DNA of 64,000 nt from Myxococcus sp. RHSTA-1-4 (GTDB lineage: Bacteria > Myxococcota > Myxococcia > Myxococcales > Myxococcaceae), in NCBI RefSeq assembly GCF_020037125.1, contig NZ_JAIQDG010000008.1, positions 1 to 64,000 on the forward strand, given 5' to 3'. Below the pieces are notes generated by a model. The model was not told where the DNA came from. It saw only the letters and a program-made list of their open reading frames with translations, and searched no databases. Below are positions 1 to 12,023 of the stretch, piece after piece (position 1 is the first letter of the stretch; the number at the start of each line of letters is the position of its first letter). Made by a program: the position numbers and the translations under genes.

Positions 1-73
1 GCGGAGGGACGGGCGGCCCAGGTGCAGCAGGGAGCCCTTTACCTCGCTCCTTGCCCGTTACAGCAACACGCTC

Positions 74-466
74 CTAGCGGACAGCGCGGCGGAGCACGGG
101 GGCAAGCTCGCTCCGGCACGCCTCGTCGCACTCGGGGAACTGGGTGAGGAAGTCCGCATGCTGCTGGCAGCGCTTCTCGAAGCCGCGCTTCACGCCCGCG
201 TCGGTGAGGCACACCAACCGGACCTCGTCCCACGTCTCCTTGTAGAAGGCCGCCCGCTGAGCGGGGGACATGGCGTTCAGCGCCCGGTTCTCTCCTCCCT
301 GGAGGTACAGCCACACGGTGCCCAGCATCAGCAGCACCACGCCCAGCACCAGTGCCTGACGGAGCCGCTTGTCACCGCTCGGGGGCGCCAGGTCCCTCGA
401 GAAGATGTTGTCCTCGCCACCATCCCCGGGCGGAGAGCCGCCGGCCATCATCCCGTTCAGACGCAT
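74..466 (-). CDS. Small membrane-anchored protein of unknown function
   Basis: A 130-residue protein with a short polar N-terminus rich in Gly, Asp and Pro, one hydrophobic segment at about residues 38-56, and a charged C-terminal domain of about 70 residues. The C-terminal domain carries four Cys (near 86, 100, 113 and 117) that could form disulfides if it lies outside the membrane. The topology would be a type II anchored protein. The start is the ATG at 464-466, preceded closely by GGAGGG. A longer reading frame continues upstream but has implausible composition. It is divergent from the sigma-54 regulator. I do not recognise the family and assign no function. Confidence 0.6.
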   Translation of the reverse strand: MRLNGMMAGGSPPGDGGEDNIFSRDLAPPSGDKRLRQALVLGVVLLMLGTVWLYLQGGENRALNAMSPAQRAAFYKETWDEVRLVCLTDAGVKRGFEKRCQQHADFLTQFPECDEACRSELAPVLRRAVR

Positions 467-611
467 ATCCCTCCGTTTCACTGCAACACGGGGCCCCATG
501 CCAGCACGACCTTTCCCCGGTGTACACGAGCCGTCACCCACCACGCCCGGGTTGCAGCCTGCAATGTCTGGGGGCCCTGCCGGTTGCGCGATGCGGTGAG
601 CGCGGCGCGTG

Positions 612-677
612 CCGGCGCGCGGGATGGCCCGGTGGCGCCCATTCCCCCGCGGGACGCCGGGCCCGGCGCGCGGGATG
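612..677. repeat. Exact 15-bp direct repeat upstream of the sigma-54 regulator
   Basis: CCGGCGCGCGGGATG occurs at 612-626 and again at 663-677, 51 bp apart, in the 229-bp divergent intergenic region. The second copy ends 19 bp before the regulator's start codon. The same region has the small palindrome TTGCAGCCTGCAA at 552-564. Either could be a protein-binding site. Chance similarity in GC-rich DNA is possible. Confidence 0.35.
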
Positions 678-695
678 CACCTAGGATTGAGCCAT

Positions 696-2090
<1,395 letters not shown>

Positions 2091-2291
2091 AGTCCCAGGG
2101 TGCACCGGGCAGGCAGCCGAGACGGGGCTCTCTCTGGCGGCCGGGTTGCCTGGAGGCAGCGGGACTGGCGGGAGCCACCACGTCTCCGGAGTGAGGAGCG
2201 CGCGAGGCCCCGCGCGGCCGGGCCGGTGATTGCGACGCCCCGCGGGCGTGCGGACCGTTCGGAGGCAAGGACCCGAGACAAGGAGCGCACC

Positions 2292-2759
2292 GTGGACGTC
2301 ATTGACCTGTTGATTCAGCAGCACCGCGAAGCCGACGCGTTGTTCGAGGCATTCCGGAACGCACAGGACGACACGAGCAAGAAGGAGTTGTGCATCCAGC
2401 TCGCGGAGGCGCTCACGTTGCACGACACCATCGAGACGCGGTGGATCTACCCCGTCGCGCGCCGCGTGGTGGGCGATGACAAGATAAACCACTCGGAGGA
2501 GGAGCACGGTGAGATGAGGCGGCTCATCGCCGACATGCTCCGCTCCCGGAACGACGCGAACGCCATGGCGTCGAAGGTGGGCGAGCTGGAGAAGCTGGTG
2601 AAGAGCCACATCTCGGACGAGGAGCAGAACGTGCTGCCGCAGTTCGGGCAGAAGGTCACCGAGAAGGACATCGGCATGTCCTGCAACGACATCGTCCGCA
2701 CCGCCTCGGATGTCCGCCGCGAGGAGATGAGCAAGCTGGAGGGACAGGCCACCCTCTGA
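2292..2759 (+). CDS. Hemerythrin-like (HHE domain) protein
   Basis: A 155-residue cytoplasmic four-helix protein of the hemerythrin/HHE cation-binding family, expected to hold a di-iron site that binds O2 or reactive species. Candidate ligands are H11 (LIQQHREAD), H44 and E48 (LHDTIE), H67 and H72 (HSEEEH), H106 and E110/E111 (SHISDEE). I chose GTG 2292 because AAGGAG lies 6 nt upstream and the conserved helix begins at once. A longer frame to 2100 adds low-quality sequence. It ends 7 bp from the stop of the convergent histidine kinase, leaving no room for a terminator. The physiological role is unknown, oxygen sensing or iron handling being typical of the family. Confidence 0.85.
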   Translation: MDVIDLLIQQHREADALFEAFRNAQDDTSKKELCIQLAEALTLHDTIETRWIYPVARRVVGDDKINHSEEEHGEMRRLIADMLRSRNDANAMASKVGELEKLVKSHISDEEQNVLPQFGQKVTEKDIGMSCNDIVRTASDVRREEMSKLEGQATL

Positions 2760-2766
2760 CGGCCTT

Positions 2767-4614
2767 CTATGTCTCCATCCGCCCTGCCGCGCCCGGCTGC
2801 GGCAGGGTGAACCAGAACGTGCTGCCCTGGCCCGGCGCGCTCACCACGCCGATGTCCCCGCCGTGCGCCTGCACGATGTCCCTGGCAATCGACAGCCCCA
2901 GCCCGGCCCCACCGGCCGGCGCGCCCGGCGCCCGGTAGAACTTCTCGAAGATGCGCGCCTGCTGCTCCGGCGCAATCCCCTCCCCCGTGTCCCGCACCTC
3001 GAAGCGCACCCGCGCGCCCTCGCGCGACACGCGCAGCTCCACCTCGCCTCCCGCCGGCGTGTGTTTCACCCCGTTGCCCACCAGGTTGCCCAGCACCAGC
3101 CCCAGCCGGTCCGGGTCCACCTCCACCGCCTCCACGTCCAGCGCCACCTGCCTCGACAGCCGCACCCCTCGCTCCTCCGCCACCGCCCGCTGCGAGTCCA
3201 GCGCCGCGTCCGCCAGCTCCTCCGCCGTCACCCGCCGCACCTCCAGTTGGAGCTGCCCCGCCTGGATGCGCGACAGGTCCAGCAGGTCGTCCACGATGCC
3301 TTGCAGCCGCTCGCAGTCCTCGCGCGCCGCGAAGAGCAGGTCCGCCTGCTTCTCCGTCACCGGCCCCACCACCCCCTCCGCCACCAGGTGCACCGCCATG
3401 CGCAGCGACGTGAGCGGCGTGCGGAACTCGTGCGCCACCGTGGCCACCAAATCGTTCTTCAGCTCGTCGAAGCGCCGCAGCCGCGTCACGTCCTGGAGGA
3501 TGACGGTGGCCCCCACCACCTCGCCCGTCTCGCCGTACACCGGGCTCCCCCGGGGCAACAGCCACCGGTCCCCTTCCGGCAACCCCACCCGCACCGCCTC
3601 CTCGTAGCCCCTCGGTTGATACGCGCCCCGGCCCCCCAGCACGTGCCCGCGCACCCGCTCCAGCACCTCGCGCGCCTCGGGCGCCACGCGCCCCAGCACG
3701 TCCCCGCCCTCCTCCAGCGACAGCCGCAGCACGTCCTCCGCCGAGCGATTCACGTTGAGCAGCCCGCCCCCCGCGCCGAACACCACCACCGGGTCCGGCA
3801 GGCTGTCGATGGCCGCCTGCGACGCGGCCTGCGCCTGGAGCAGCTCGCCCAGGCTGCTCCGCCGGTACTGCTGGAGCGCCTCCGCCATGGCGTTGAAATC
3901 CCGGCCGAGCTGCGCGATTTCGTCCCGCCCCTCCACCACCGCCCGTGTCGCGTAGTCCCCCTTCCCCAGCCGCTGCACGGCCTGCGACAGCACCGCCACC
4001 GGCCGCAGCGCCCGGTGCATCAGCGACGTGGAGGCGAACAGCCCCGACACGAAGGCCGCCAGCACCGCCGTCACCATCAGCGTGTTCACCCGGGTGCTCT
4101 GCCGCCGCAGCGCCTCGCTCTTGCGCACCATGGCGTCCTGGTTGAGCGCGAGAATCGCCGCCGCCGCCGCCTTCGCCTCGGTGAAGGCCGGCTCCAGCGC
4201 CCGGAAGTACGCGCCGCGCGCGGCTTCCGGAGAAGGCAGCGCGAGGAAGGCGTCGTACTCCGCCACGTAGCCCCGCCACGCCTCGCGCAGCCGCGTGGTG
4301 GCCTCCACCTCGCCCGGCTCGGTGACGTTGCCCTCCTGCACCCGCAGCTCCTCTTCCAGCGCCGGCCGCTGCGCCGCCTGCTGCGCCGCGCCCCGCTCCC
4401 GCTCGCCCGCGACGATGAAGAGCGCGGCGCTGTCCATGCGCTCGAGCTGCTCCGTCATCCGCTGCATGGCCAGCACGCTGCGGTAGTTGTCCTGGAGGAT
4501 TTCCTGCCCCGACCGCCCCAGGCGAGACAGCGTGAGGACGGCCACCACGCCCACCAGCACCAGGGCGAGCGCCAGCGGCGCCTGCGCCAGCAACAACCGG
4601 CCCCGCAGCGTCAT
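2767..4614 (-). CDS. Membrane sensor histidine kinase (HAMP-PAS-HisKA-HATPase) ending the kdp operon
   Basis: A 615-residue kinase. TM1 is at about residues 8-30, followed by a helical periplasmic sensor of about 145 residues, TM2 at 178-198, HAMP at 199-252 and PAS at about 265-378. HisKA has H395 in VAHEFRTPLTSLRMAVHL. The ATPase domain includes DTGEGIAPEQ and GAGLGLSIARDI. Its ATG overlaps the kdpD stop by 4 nt (ATGA), so the two are translationally coupled. Together they replace a full-length KdpD: the cytoplasmic sensor is one protein and the kinase another, and the kinase lacks the four-TM DUF4118 region of classical KdpD. No cognate regulator lies in the operon. Phosphorylation of the NtrC-type regulator at 696-2090 is my inference. 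Confidence 0.9.
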   Translation of the reverse strand: MTLRGRLLLAQAPLALALVLVGVVAVLTLSRLGRSGQEILQDNYRSVLAMQRMTEQLERMDSAALFIVAGERERGAAQQAAQRPALEEELRVQEGNVTEPGEVEATTRLREAWRGYVAEYDAFLALPSPEAARGAYFRALEPAFTEAKAAAAAILALNQDAMVRKSEALRRQSTRVNTLMVTAVLAAFVSGLFASTSLMHRALRPVAVLSQAVQRLGKGDYATRAVVEGRDEIAQLGRDFNAMAEALQQYRRSSLGELLQAQAASQAAIDSLPDPVVVFGAGGGLLNVNRSAEDVLRLSLEEGGDVLGRVAPEAREVLERVRGHVLGGRGAYQPRGYEEAVRVGLPEGDRWLLPRGSPVYGETGEVVGATVILQDVTRLRRFDELKNDLVATVAHEFRTPLTSLRMAVHLVAEGVVGPVTEKQADLLFAAREDCERLQGIVDDLLDLSRIQAGQLQLEVRRVTAEELADAALDSQRAVAEERGVRLSRQVALDVEAVEVDPDRLGLVLGNLVGNGVKHTPAGGEVELRVSREGARVRFEVRDTGEGIAPEQQARIFEKFYRAPGAPAGGAGLGLSIARDIVQAHGGDIGVVSAPGQGSTFWFTLPQPGAAGRMET

Positions 4615-5780
4615 GGGCGGCGCTCCTCGTGGGGAGGCTCGAAGGCCACCACGTGGATGTCGAAGCCCTCGCCCTCGCGCAGGAGCCGCACGTCCGCCGC
4701 GCGCCCCAGCATCCGCTTCCACCACGGCTGGTGCGAGCGGCCGACGATGATGTGGCCCACCCCGTGCGAGCGCGCGAAGTCGAGAATCGCCTCCACCGGG
4801 TCCTTCGCGCGCAGCCGCACCACCTCCGCGCCCAGCTCCTTCGCCTTCTCGATGTTGGCCAGCAGGTGCCGCTGCGCCTCCGAGTCGATGAGGTGCGGCG
4901 CCTCGCGCGGCGTCTCCACGTAGACGACGAACCAGTCCGTGTTGAGCCGGCCCGCCATGCGCGAGCCCCGGCGCAGCAGCGTGGCCGCGCGCGGCGGGTA
5001 GCTGGACAGCGCCACCAGCACCCGGCCCCACGCCGCGCCCTTCTGCAGGGACTCGTCCCCCGCGCGCGAGGGCTGCCCGGCGGTGGCCCGGTCCAGGCTC
5101 TCCGCCACCTCGCGCAGCGCCAGCTCCCGCAGCGTGGACAGGTTCTCCCCCTTGAAGAAGCGCTCCAGCGCGTGGGGCACCTTGTCCTCCGCGTAGATTT
5201 TGCCCGCCTTGAGCCGCTCGTGCAGGTCCTCCACCGCCAGGTCCAGGTTCACCACCTGGTCGGCCCCCTTGAGGAAGCTGTCCGGAATCGTCTCGCGCAC
5301 GGTGACGCCGGTGGTGCGCTCCACCAAATCGTTGAGGCTCTCCAGGTGCTGCACGTTGAAGGCGCCGATGACGTTGATGCCCGCGTCCAGCAGCTCCTGC
5401 ACGTCCTGGTAGCGCTTGCGGTGGCGGCACACGGGGAGGTTGGTGTGGGCCAGCTCGTCCACCACCGCCACCTGGGGCCTGCGGGCGAGGACGGCGTCCA
5501 GGTCCAGCTCCTCCACGGTGACGTCGCGGTAGGTGTACGGCTTGCGCGGCACCGCCTCCAGGCCTTCCACCAGCGCCTGCGTCTCCTCGCGGCCATGCGT
5601 CTCCACGAAGCCGAGCACCACGTCCACCCCGCGCCGCTTCAGCGCGTGGGCCTCCTCCAGCATGCGGTACGTCTTGCCCACGCCGGCCGCGAAGCCGATG
5701 TAGAGCTTGAGCCGGCCGCGCCGGCCCCGCTCCACCAGCTCCAGGAAGTCCTCCGCGCGCGTGCGCCGCGTCATCGTCAT
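4611..5780 (-). CDS. kdpD: Short KdpD: osmosensitive K+ sensor domain plus universal stress domain, no kinase
   Basis: A 389-residue protein matching only the N-terminal cytoplasmic half of KdpD. Residues about 22-235 form the KdpD sensor domain, with a P-loop AAGVGKTYRML near 30-40 and Walker B-like VVDELAHTN. Residues about 250-380 are a universal stress protein fold ending in HIIVGRSHQPWWKR. The membrane segments and kinase of canonical KdpD (about 900 residues) are absent. The kinase function is probably supplied by the ATGA-coupled downstream gene. Start ATG 5780 has GGAAGG about 7 nt upstream. The family role is sensing K+ limitation or turgor to control kdp expression. Confidence 0.9.
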   Translation of the reverse strand: MTMTRRTRAEDFLELVERGRRGRLKLYIGFAAGVGKTYRMLEEAHALKRRGVDVVLGFVETHGREETQALVEGLEAVPRKPYTYRDVTVEELDLDAVLARRPQVAVVDELAHTNLPVCRHRKRYQDVQELLDAGINVIGAFNVQHLESLNDLVERTTGVTVRETIPDSFLKGADQVVNLDLAVEDLHERLKAGKIYAEDKVPHALERFFKGENLSTLRELALREVAESLDRATAGQPSRAGDESLQKGAAWGRVLVALSSYPPRAATLLRRGSRMAGRLNTDWFVVYVETPREAPHLIDSEAQRHLLANIEKAKELGAEVVRLRAKDPVEAILDFARSHGVGHIIVGRSHQPWWKRMLGRAADVRLLREGEGFDIHVVAFEPPHEERRP

Positions 5781-5968
5781 CCCCGGGCCTTCCAGCGGCG
5801 GTCCCGGCTCAGGATGCCCACGAAGCGGACAGAATGCATGGGAAGAGTGGCCCGGCCCATACCGCGTCCTCCATCCTCCGCTGGCACGGGCAGCGTCGCG
5901 CCAGGATGAACCTCCACCCGCACACCCTCAGCCGGAGGGCCCCCACCACGGTGAACCCACGGGCTCAC
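5777..5968 (-). CDS. Possible 63-aa coupled ORF between kdpC and kdpD
   Basis: This ORF starts with a GTG that overlaps the kdpC stop (GTGA) and its TGA overlaps the kdpD start (ATGA), so it exactly bridges an otherwise 184-bp gap. The C-terminal third ([19 protein letters not shown]) looks protein-like. The N-terminal part is Gly/Pro-rich and has many T- and A-ending codons: about 69% GC at third positions by my count, well below the near-saturated neighbours. It may be a real small gene or a chance frame in a leader that separates the structural and sensory parts of the operon. I recognise no homolog. Confidence 0.3.
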   Translation of the reverse strand: MSPWVHRGGGPPAEGVRVEVHPGATLPVPAEDGGRGMGRATLPMHSVRFVGILSRDRRWKARG

Positions 5969-6618
5969 GGCGCCCCCGGGCCCACGGGCGCCGCGACGCC
6001 CCTGGCATCCGCGCCCGTGCCGCCCGAGGGCTCCGCCGGGAGCCGGCCGAACTGACGGTCCATCGCCAGGTTCAGGAGCAGCACGTTGACGCGCGGCTCA
6101 CCCAGCACGCCCAGGGTGCGGCCCTCTACCTGCGAGTCCAGCAGCGCCAGCACCCGCTCGGGCGCCACGCCTCGCGCCCTCGCCACCCGCGGCGCCTGCC
6201 AGCGCGCCGCCTCCGGGGACAGGTGCGGGTCCAGGCCGGACGCCGACGCCGTGACGAGCTCGCCCGGCACCGGGCCCGGCGCGTCCGGGTTCTCCCGGCG
6301 CAGGCGCTCTGCGTCGGCGGCCACACGCGCCTTCAGCTTCTGGGACGTGGGGCCCAGGTTGCTGCCCGAAGACGCCGCGCCGTCGTAGCCGCTGCCCGCC
6401 GCGGACGGGCGCGGCTGGAAGTAGCCCGCGCGGCTGAAGCCCTGGCCGATGAGCGCGCTGCCCACCACGCGGCCCCGCTCGTCCTTCACCAGCGAGCCGT
6501 TGGCCTCGCCGGGAAAGAGGAGCTGCGCCACTCCGGTGACGGCCAGCGGGTACAGCAGGCCCGTGAGCACCAGGGTGACGACACAGGCGCGCAGGGCGGT
6601 GACGAGGTGGGAGACCAT
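5965..6618 (-). CDS. kdpC: Potassium-transporting ATPase subunit C
   Basis: A 217-residue KdpC, the single-span subunit that stabilises the KdpFABC K+ pump and assists ATP binding. A hydrophobic segment lies at about residues 10-33. Family signatures follow: [41 protein letters not shown] and [15 protein letters not shown]. The C-terminus extends by about 20 Gly/Pro/Ala-rich residues beyond the usual end. It follows kdpB after 12 bp. Confidence 0.96.
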   Translation of the reverse strand: MVSHLVTALRACVVTLVLTGLLYPLAVTGVAQLLFPGEANGSLVKDERGRVVGSALIGQGFSRAGYFQPRPSAAGSGYDGAASSGSNLGPTSQKLKARVAADAERLRRENPDAPGPVPGELVTASASGLDPHLSPEAARWQAPRVARARGVAPERVLALLDSQVEGRTLGVLGEPRVNVLLLNLAMDRQFGRLPAEPSGGTGADARGVAAPVGPGAP

Positions 6619-6630
6619 GATGGATTCCTT

Positions 6631-8691
<2,061 letters not shown>

Positions 8692-8693
8692 GG

Positions 8694-10415
8694 TCAGTAG
8701 ACCTTTCCGGCCCCGGCGAGGAAGTGCTCGACGATGGGACCGAGGGAGAGGACGGGAAAGAACGTGAGCGCGCCGACGATGACGACCACGCTCACCAGCA
8801 GGCCGGTGAAGAGGGTGCCGTTGGTTGGGAAGGTGCCCGGGCCGGCCGGCACCACCTTCTTGCCCACCATCGAGCCCGCGAGGGCCAGCGCGGGGACAAT
8901 CATCAGGAAGCGCCCGCCGAGCATCGCCAGGCCCAGGGTGATGTTCCAGAAGGGCGTGTTGGCGTTGAGGCCCGCGAAGGCGCTGCCGTTGTTGGCCGTG
9001 CCGCTGGTGTACGCGTAGAGGATTTCCGACAGGCCGTGCGGCCCCGCGTCGTTGAGCGAGGACACGCCCTGGGGAATCACCGCCGCCACCGCCGCCAGCC
9101 CGAGGATGAACAGCGGGAAGATGAGCACGTACAGCATGGCGAGCTTCATCTCCTTCGCTTCAATCTTCTTGCCCAGGTACTCGGGCGTGCGGCCCACCAT
9201 GAGGCCGGCGATGAAGACGGAGAGCACCACCATGATGAGGATGCCGTAGAGGCCGGCGCCCACCCCGCCGAAGATGACCTCGCCGAGCTGCATGTTGACG
9301 AGCGGCACCAGCCCGCCCAGCGGGTTGAAGCTGTCGTGCATGGAGTTGACGGCGCCACACGACGCGTCCGTCGTCACCGTGGCGAAGAGGGCGGACGCGG
9401 AGAGGCCGTAGCGCACCTCCTTGCCCTCCATGTTCCCGGCCCGCGCCACCTGGGCGGCGGAGGCCACGGCCGCGTTGGGCTGGGTCTCCGCGGCGTAGGC
9501 GGTGGCCACGCCCGCGAAGAAGAGGACGGACATGGCGGCGAAGAGGGCCCAGCCCTGCTTCGTGTCCCCGGCCATCTTCCCGTACGTGTGCGTGAGGGCG
9601 GCGGGGATGGCGAAGATGGAGAACATCTGCACCAGGTTGGTGAGCGGCGTGGGGTTCTCGAAGGGGTGGGCGCTGTTGGCGTTGAAGAAGCCGCCGCCGT
9701 TGGTGCCCAGCATCTTGATGGCCTCCTGCGAGGCCACCGGACCCATGGCCAGCGTCTGCCTGCCGCCCTCCAGCGTCACCAACTCCGGGTACGCGGAGAA
9801 GTTCTGCAGCACGCCCTGGGACACCAGGAAGAGCGCGTAGACGAAGCAGACGGGCAGCAGCACGTAGAGGGTGCCGCGGATGAGGTCCACCCAGAAGTTG
9901 CCCAGCGTCTTCTGCCCCTCCGGCCCCGGCCGGCGGGTGAAGCCGCGCGCCAGCGCCAGCGCCACGCCGATGCCGGCCGCCGCGGAGACGAAGTTCTGCC
10001 ACGCCAGCCCCGCCATCTGGCTGAGGTAGCTCAGGGTGGACTCACCACCGTAGGACTGCCAGTTGGTGTTGGTGGTGAAGCTGGCCGCCGTGTTGAAGGC
10101 CAGCTCCGGGCCCACCGCGCCCAGTCCCTGGGGGTTGAGCGGCAGCAGGTGCTGCAGGCGCTGCAGGAGGTAGACGCTGAGGACGCTGAAGAGGCTGAAG
10201 GCCAGCAGCGCCAGGGAGTACCGCACCCAGGTCTGCTCGCGCCTGTCCGCCGCGCCACACAGGCGCAACAGCACGCGCTCCACCGGGCCGAGCACCCGGG
10301 GCAGCGGCTGCGAGTCCCCCTCGAAGACGCGGAAGAGATACGTGCCCAGCGGCTTCGTCACCGCGAGCACCAGTCCGAAGAACAGCAGTATCTGCGACCA
10401 ACCGATGAGCGTCAT
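8694..10415 (-). CDS. kdpA: Potassium-transporting ATPase subunit A (K+ channel-like)
   Basis: A 573-residue integral membrane subunit with about ten hydrophobic segments that binds and passes K+. Typical KdpA filter loops are visible: [40 protein letters not shown], and the C-terminal [20 protein letters not shown]. Length is normal. Separated by 9 bp from kdpF and 2 bp from kdpB. Confidence 0.98.
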   Translation of the reverse strand: MTLIGWSQILLFFGLVLAVTKPLGTYLFRVFEGDSQPLPRVLGPVERVLLRLCGAADRREQTWVRYSLALLAFSLFSVLSVYLLQRLQHLLPLNPQGLGAVGPELAFNTAASFTTNTNWQSYGGESTLSYLSQMAGLAWQNFVSAAAGIGVALALARGFTRRPGPEGQKTLGNFWVDLIRGTLYVLLPVCFVYALFLVSQGVLQNFSAYPELVTLEGGRQTLAMGPVASQEAIKMLGTNGGGFFNANSAHPFENPTPLTNLVQMFSIFAIPAALTHTYGKMAGDTKQGWALFAAMSVLFFAGVATAYAAETQPNAAVASAAQVARAGNMEGKEVRYGLSASALFATVTTDASCGAVNSMHDSFNPLGGLVPLVNMQLGEVIFGGVGAGLYGILIMVVLSVFIAGLMVGRTPEYLGKKIEAKEMKLAMLYVLIFPLFILGLAAVAAVIPQGVSSLNDAGPHGLSEILYAYTSGTANNGSAFAGLNANTPFWNITLGLAMLGGRFLMIVPALALAGSMVGKKVVPAGPGTFPTNGTLFTGLLVSVVVIVGALTFFPVLSLGPIVEHFLAGAGKVY

Positions 10416-10424
10416 GGCGGGCCC

Positions 10425-10514
10425 CTAGAACCGCTCCGGGCGGAGCAGGGCGTAGACGAGGTAGACGGTGAGCAGCACGGACAGCAGCGCTCCGGCGGCG
10501 TATTCGAAGGTCAT
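10425..10514 (-). CDS. kdpF: Potassium-transporting ATPase subunit F
   Basis: A 29-residue single-span peptide (…LLTVYLVYALLRPERF) with the usual KdpF ending L-x-x-PE-x-F, which stabilises the KdpABC complex. Its Shine-Dalgarno GAGG overlaps the stop of the 26-aa ORF just upstream, with 8 nt to the ATG. Gap to kdpA is 9 bp. Confidence 0.92.
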   Translation of the reverse strand: MTFEYAAGALLSVLLTVYLVYALLRPERF

Positions 10515-10524
10515 TGCGGGTGCC

Positions 10525-10605
10525 TCACAGGCGCTCGCAGCCGTGGGTGTAGGCCCACCCGAGCGCGAAGAAACCGACGGTGACGAGGACGAGGACAAGG
10601 TCCAT
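10525..10605 (-). CDS. 26-aa membrane peptide upstream of kdpF
   Basis: A tiny ORF of 26 residues: a hydrophobic stretch at residues 2-19 (DLVLVLVTVGFFALGWAY) followed by a polar tail THGCERL. GGAG lies 6 nt before the ATG, and its stop overlaps the kdpF ribosome site, so the two would be translationally coupled. Size and topology are like KdpF, but the sequence differs: it has no PE-x-F ending and has a Cys-Glu-Arg tail. It could be an extra small subunit of the K+ pump. I have an unverified recollection of similar tiny peptides near kdpF in other bacteria. Confidence 0.65.
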   Translation of the reverse strand: MDLVLVLVTVGFFALGWAYTHGCERL

Positions 10606-10672
10606 TCAGGGCTCCAGCGAGCACGGCGCGGCCACGCCCCCCCGGTGGGAGCGGCTGCACCGCGCGAAAGGG

Positions 10673-11797
10673 TCAGAAGTAGGCGACGGCCCCGAGCACC
10701 ACGAGCGTCTCGGAGTCCACGAGGACCGGCGAGCCGTCGGCCTGCGTGTCGTGGCCGGAGAAGACGTCCGCCGTGGAGCGGTCGTGCCGCGCCTCCAGCT
10801 TGAGGGTGAGGGGCTCCGCGGGCTTCACCTCCAGGGTGAGGGTGCCCCCGGTGAGCGTCTGCTCCACGCCGGTGATGAGGCCGTCGTCGTCGCGGTAGGC
10901 CTCCACGCGGGCGGCCACGGCCACGGGCCCGGTGAGCTGCACACGGGCGTTGAGCCCGGCGGCATACCAGAGCGCCGAGCCGTCCTCGGGAAGGTCCTGG
11001 GTGCCCACGTCCGCCGTGGCCGCCAGGCTGAGGGCCTCCGTCACCTTGAAGGTGGCCACCACGTCCGCGAAGAGGCGCAGGCCGTCGCTGCCCTCGGTGC
11101 CCTCCTCGCCGATGAAGGTGTTGAAGGCCGCGGACAGCCGCTCGCCCGCGTAGGCCACCTGCGTGCCCAGCGCCTTGCCGCGGTTGTTCTCGCCAATCGT
11201 CTGCCAGCCGTTGAGGAGGTGGAGCTGCGCGCTCCACGCGTCATTGAACTTCCAGGTGCCCTTGAGGCCGGCCTGGTAGTAGGGCGACAGCTCGCCCATC
11301 CACGAGCGCGTGTACGTCCAGTTGAGCTGTGACTGGAAGGACTCCAGGCCGATGTGGCTGGGATAGAGGCCCGCCTCCAGCGTCAGCGGGCCCGTGACGT
11401 AGAACAGCGAGGCCTGCTGGTGGAAGCGCCACACGTCCGGCCCCACCGCGGGGCCCTCGGGCTCGGCCAGGTGCAGCACGTCCACGGAGGTGCCGAAGCC
11501 CAGCAGCACCCGGAAGCCCACCGGCCCTGGCTCCAGTCTCACGCCCAGCGTGGCCAGGTTGATGGATGCCTCGTTGTGCCGCTTCGCCGTGGTGCCGGTG
11601 CCGGAGATGAAGTTGGCGGAGTCCGCGGGGCGGTTGAAGTTGTAGCCGTAGTAGGTGTCCACCCCGCCCTCAACCCTCAGACGGGAGAGGAGGCTCGGGG
11701 ACTCGGACCCGGTGGCCTGCTTGGAGGGAGACTCGGCTGGCGCGGTCTGGGCCAGGAGCAGGGCGGACAGCAGGGAGGGAAGCTCGGCGAGGACCAT
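10673..11797 (-). CDS. Outer-membrane beta-barrel porin (Bbp2/OmpL-like), first gene of the kdp operon
   Basis: A 374-residue exported protein. A signal peptide is followed at about residue 40 by VEGGVDTYYGYNFNRP, the hallmark start of putative beta-barrel porin-2 proteins. Alternating strands run to a C-terminal Phe (VLGAVAYF), the outer-membrane assembly signal. I chose ATG 11797 (GGAG 8 nt upstream), giving a proper signal peptide. The frame open to 11917 adds non-signal sequence. It precedes the 26-aa ORF by 67 bp on the same strand, suggesting it lets K+ cross the outer membrane. That substrate is inferred. Confidence 0.85.
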   Translation of the reverse strand: MVLAELPSLLSALLLAQTAPAESPSKQATGSESPSLLSRLRVEGGVDTYYGYNFNRPADSANFISGTGTTAKRHNEASINLATLGVRLEPGPVGFRVLLGFGTSVDVLHLAEPEGPAVGPDVWRFHQQASLFYVTGPLTLEAGLYPSHIGLESFQSQLNWTYTRSWMGELSPYYQAGLKGTWKFNDAWSAQLHLLNGWQTIGENNRGKALGTQVAYAGERLSAAFNTFIGEEGTEGSDGLRLFADVVATFKVTEALSLAATADVGTQDLPEDGSALWYAAGLNARVQLTGPVAVAARVEAYRDDDGLITGVEQTLTGGTLTLEVKPAEPLTLKLEARHDRSTADVFSGHDTQADGSPVLVDSETLVVLGAVAYF

Positions 11798-11974
11798 GGC
11801 CCTTGCTCCAAGAGCACTCGCTGTACCAAGCCGGGTGAGGTCCAGCTCCCTGGAGTTGCGCGGGGTTGGCCATCCCTCCCACCTTCGCGTGGTTGCAACC
11901 TGCACGAAGCGCTTCAAGCGCCCCGTGCGCGGTGAAAGCCCGCCATGCCGCGTTCAACGCGTGCGGGGAGACGG

Positions 11975-12010
11975 CCCTCCTGGAAGCGGGCTCACCGGCC
12001 TCCAGGAGGG
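11975..12010 (-). terminator. Hairpin downstream of the Cys-rich protein gene
   Basis: Perfect 10-bp inverted repeat CCCTCCTGGA (11975-11984) / TCCAGGAGGG (12001-12010) with a 16-nt GC-rich loop, 13 bp beyond the stop of the minus-strand gene at 12024. No T-run follows, as is common in high-GC genomes. It also separates that gene from the porin-kdp promoter region. Confidence 0.55.
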
Positions 12011-12023
12011 GAAGCGGAGAAGC

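Noticed and set aside
485-600. -24/-12-like sequence before the sigma-54 regulator (GGGCCC … TTGC)
   Set aside because: The GG and GC dinucleotides are 11 rather than 10 bp apart and the -24 half does not resemble TGGCAC.
11798-12023. Sigma-54 promoter for the porin-kdp operon
   Set aside because: A TTGCA element exists on the minus strand near 11894-11898, but the -24 half at the required distance is TT instead of GG, so the site fails the invariant bases.
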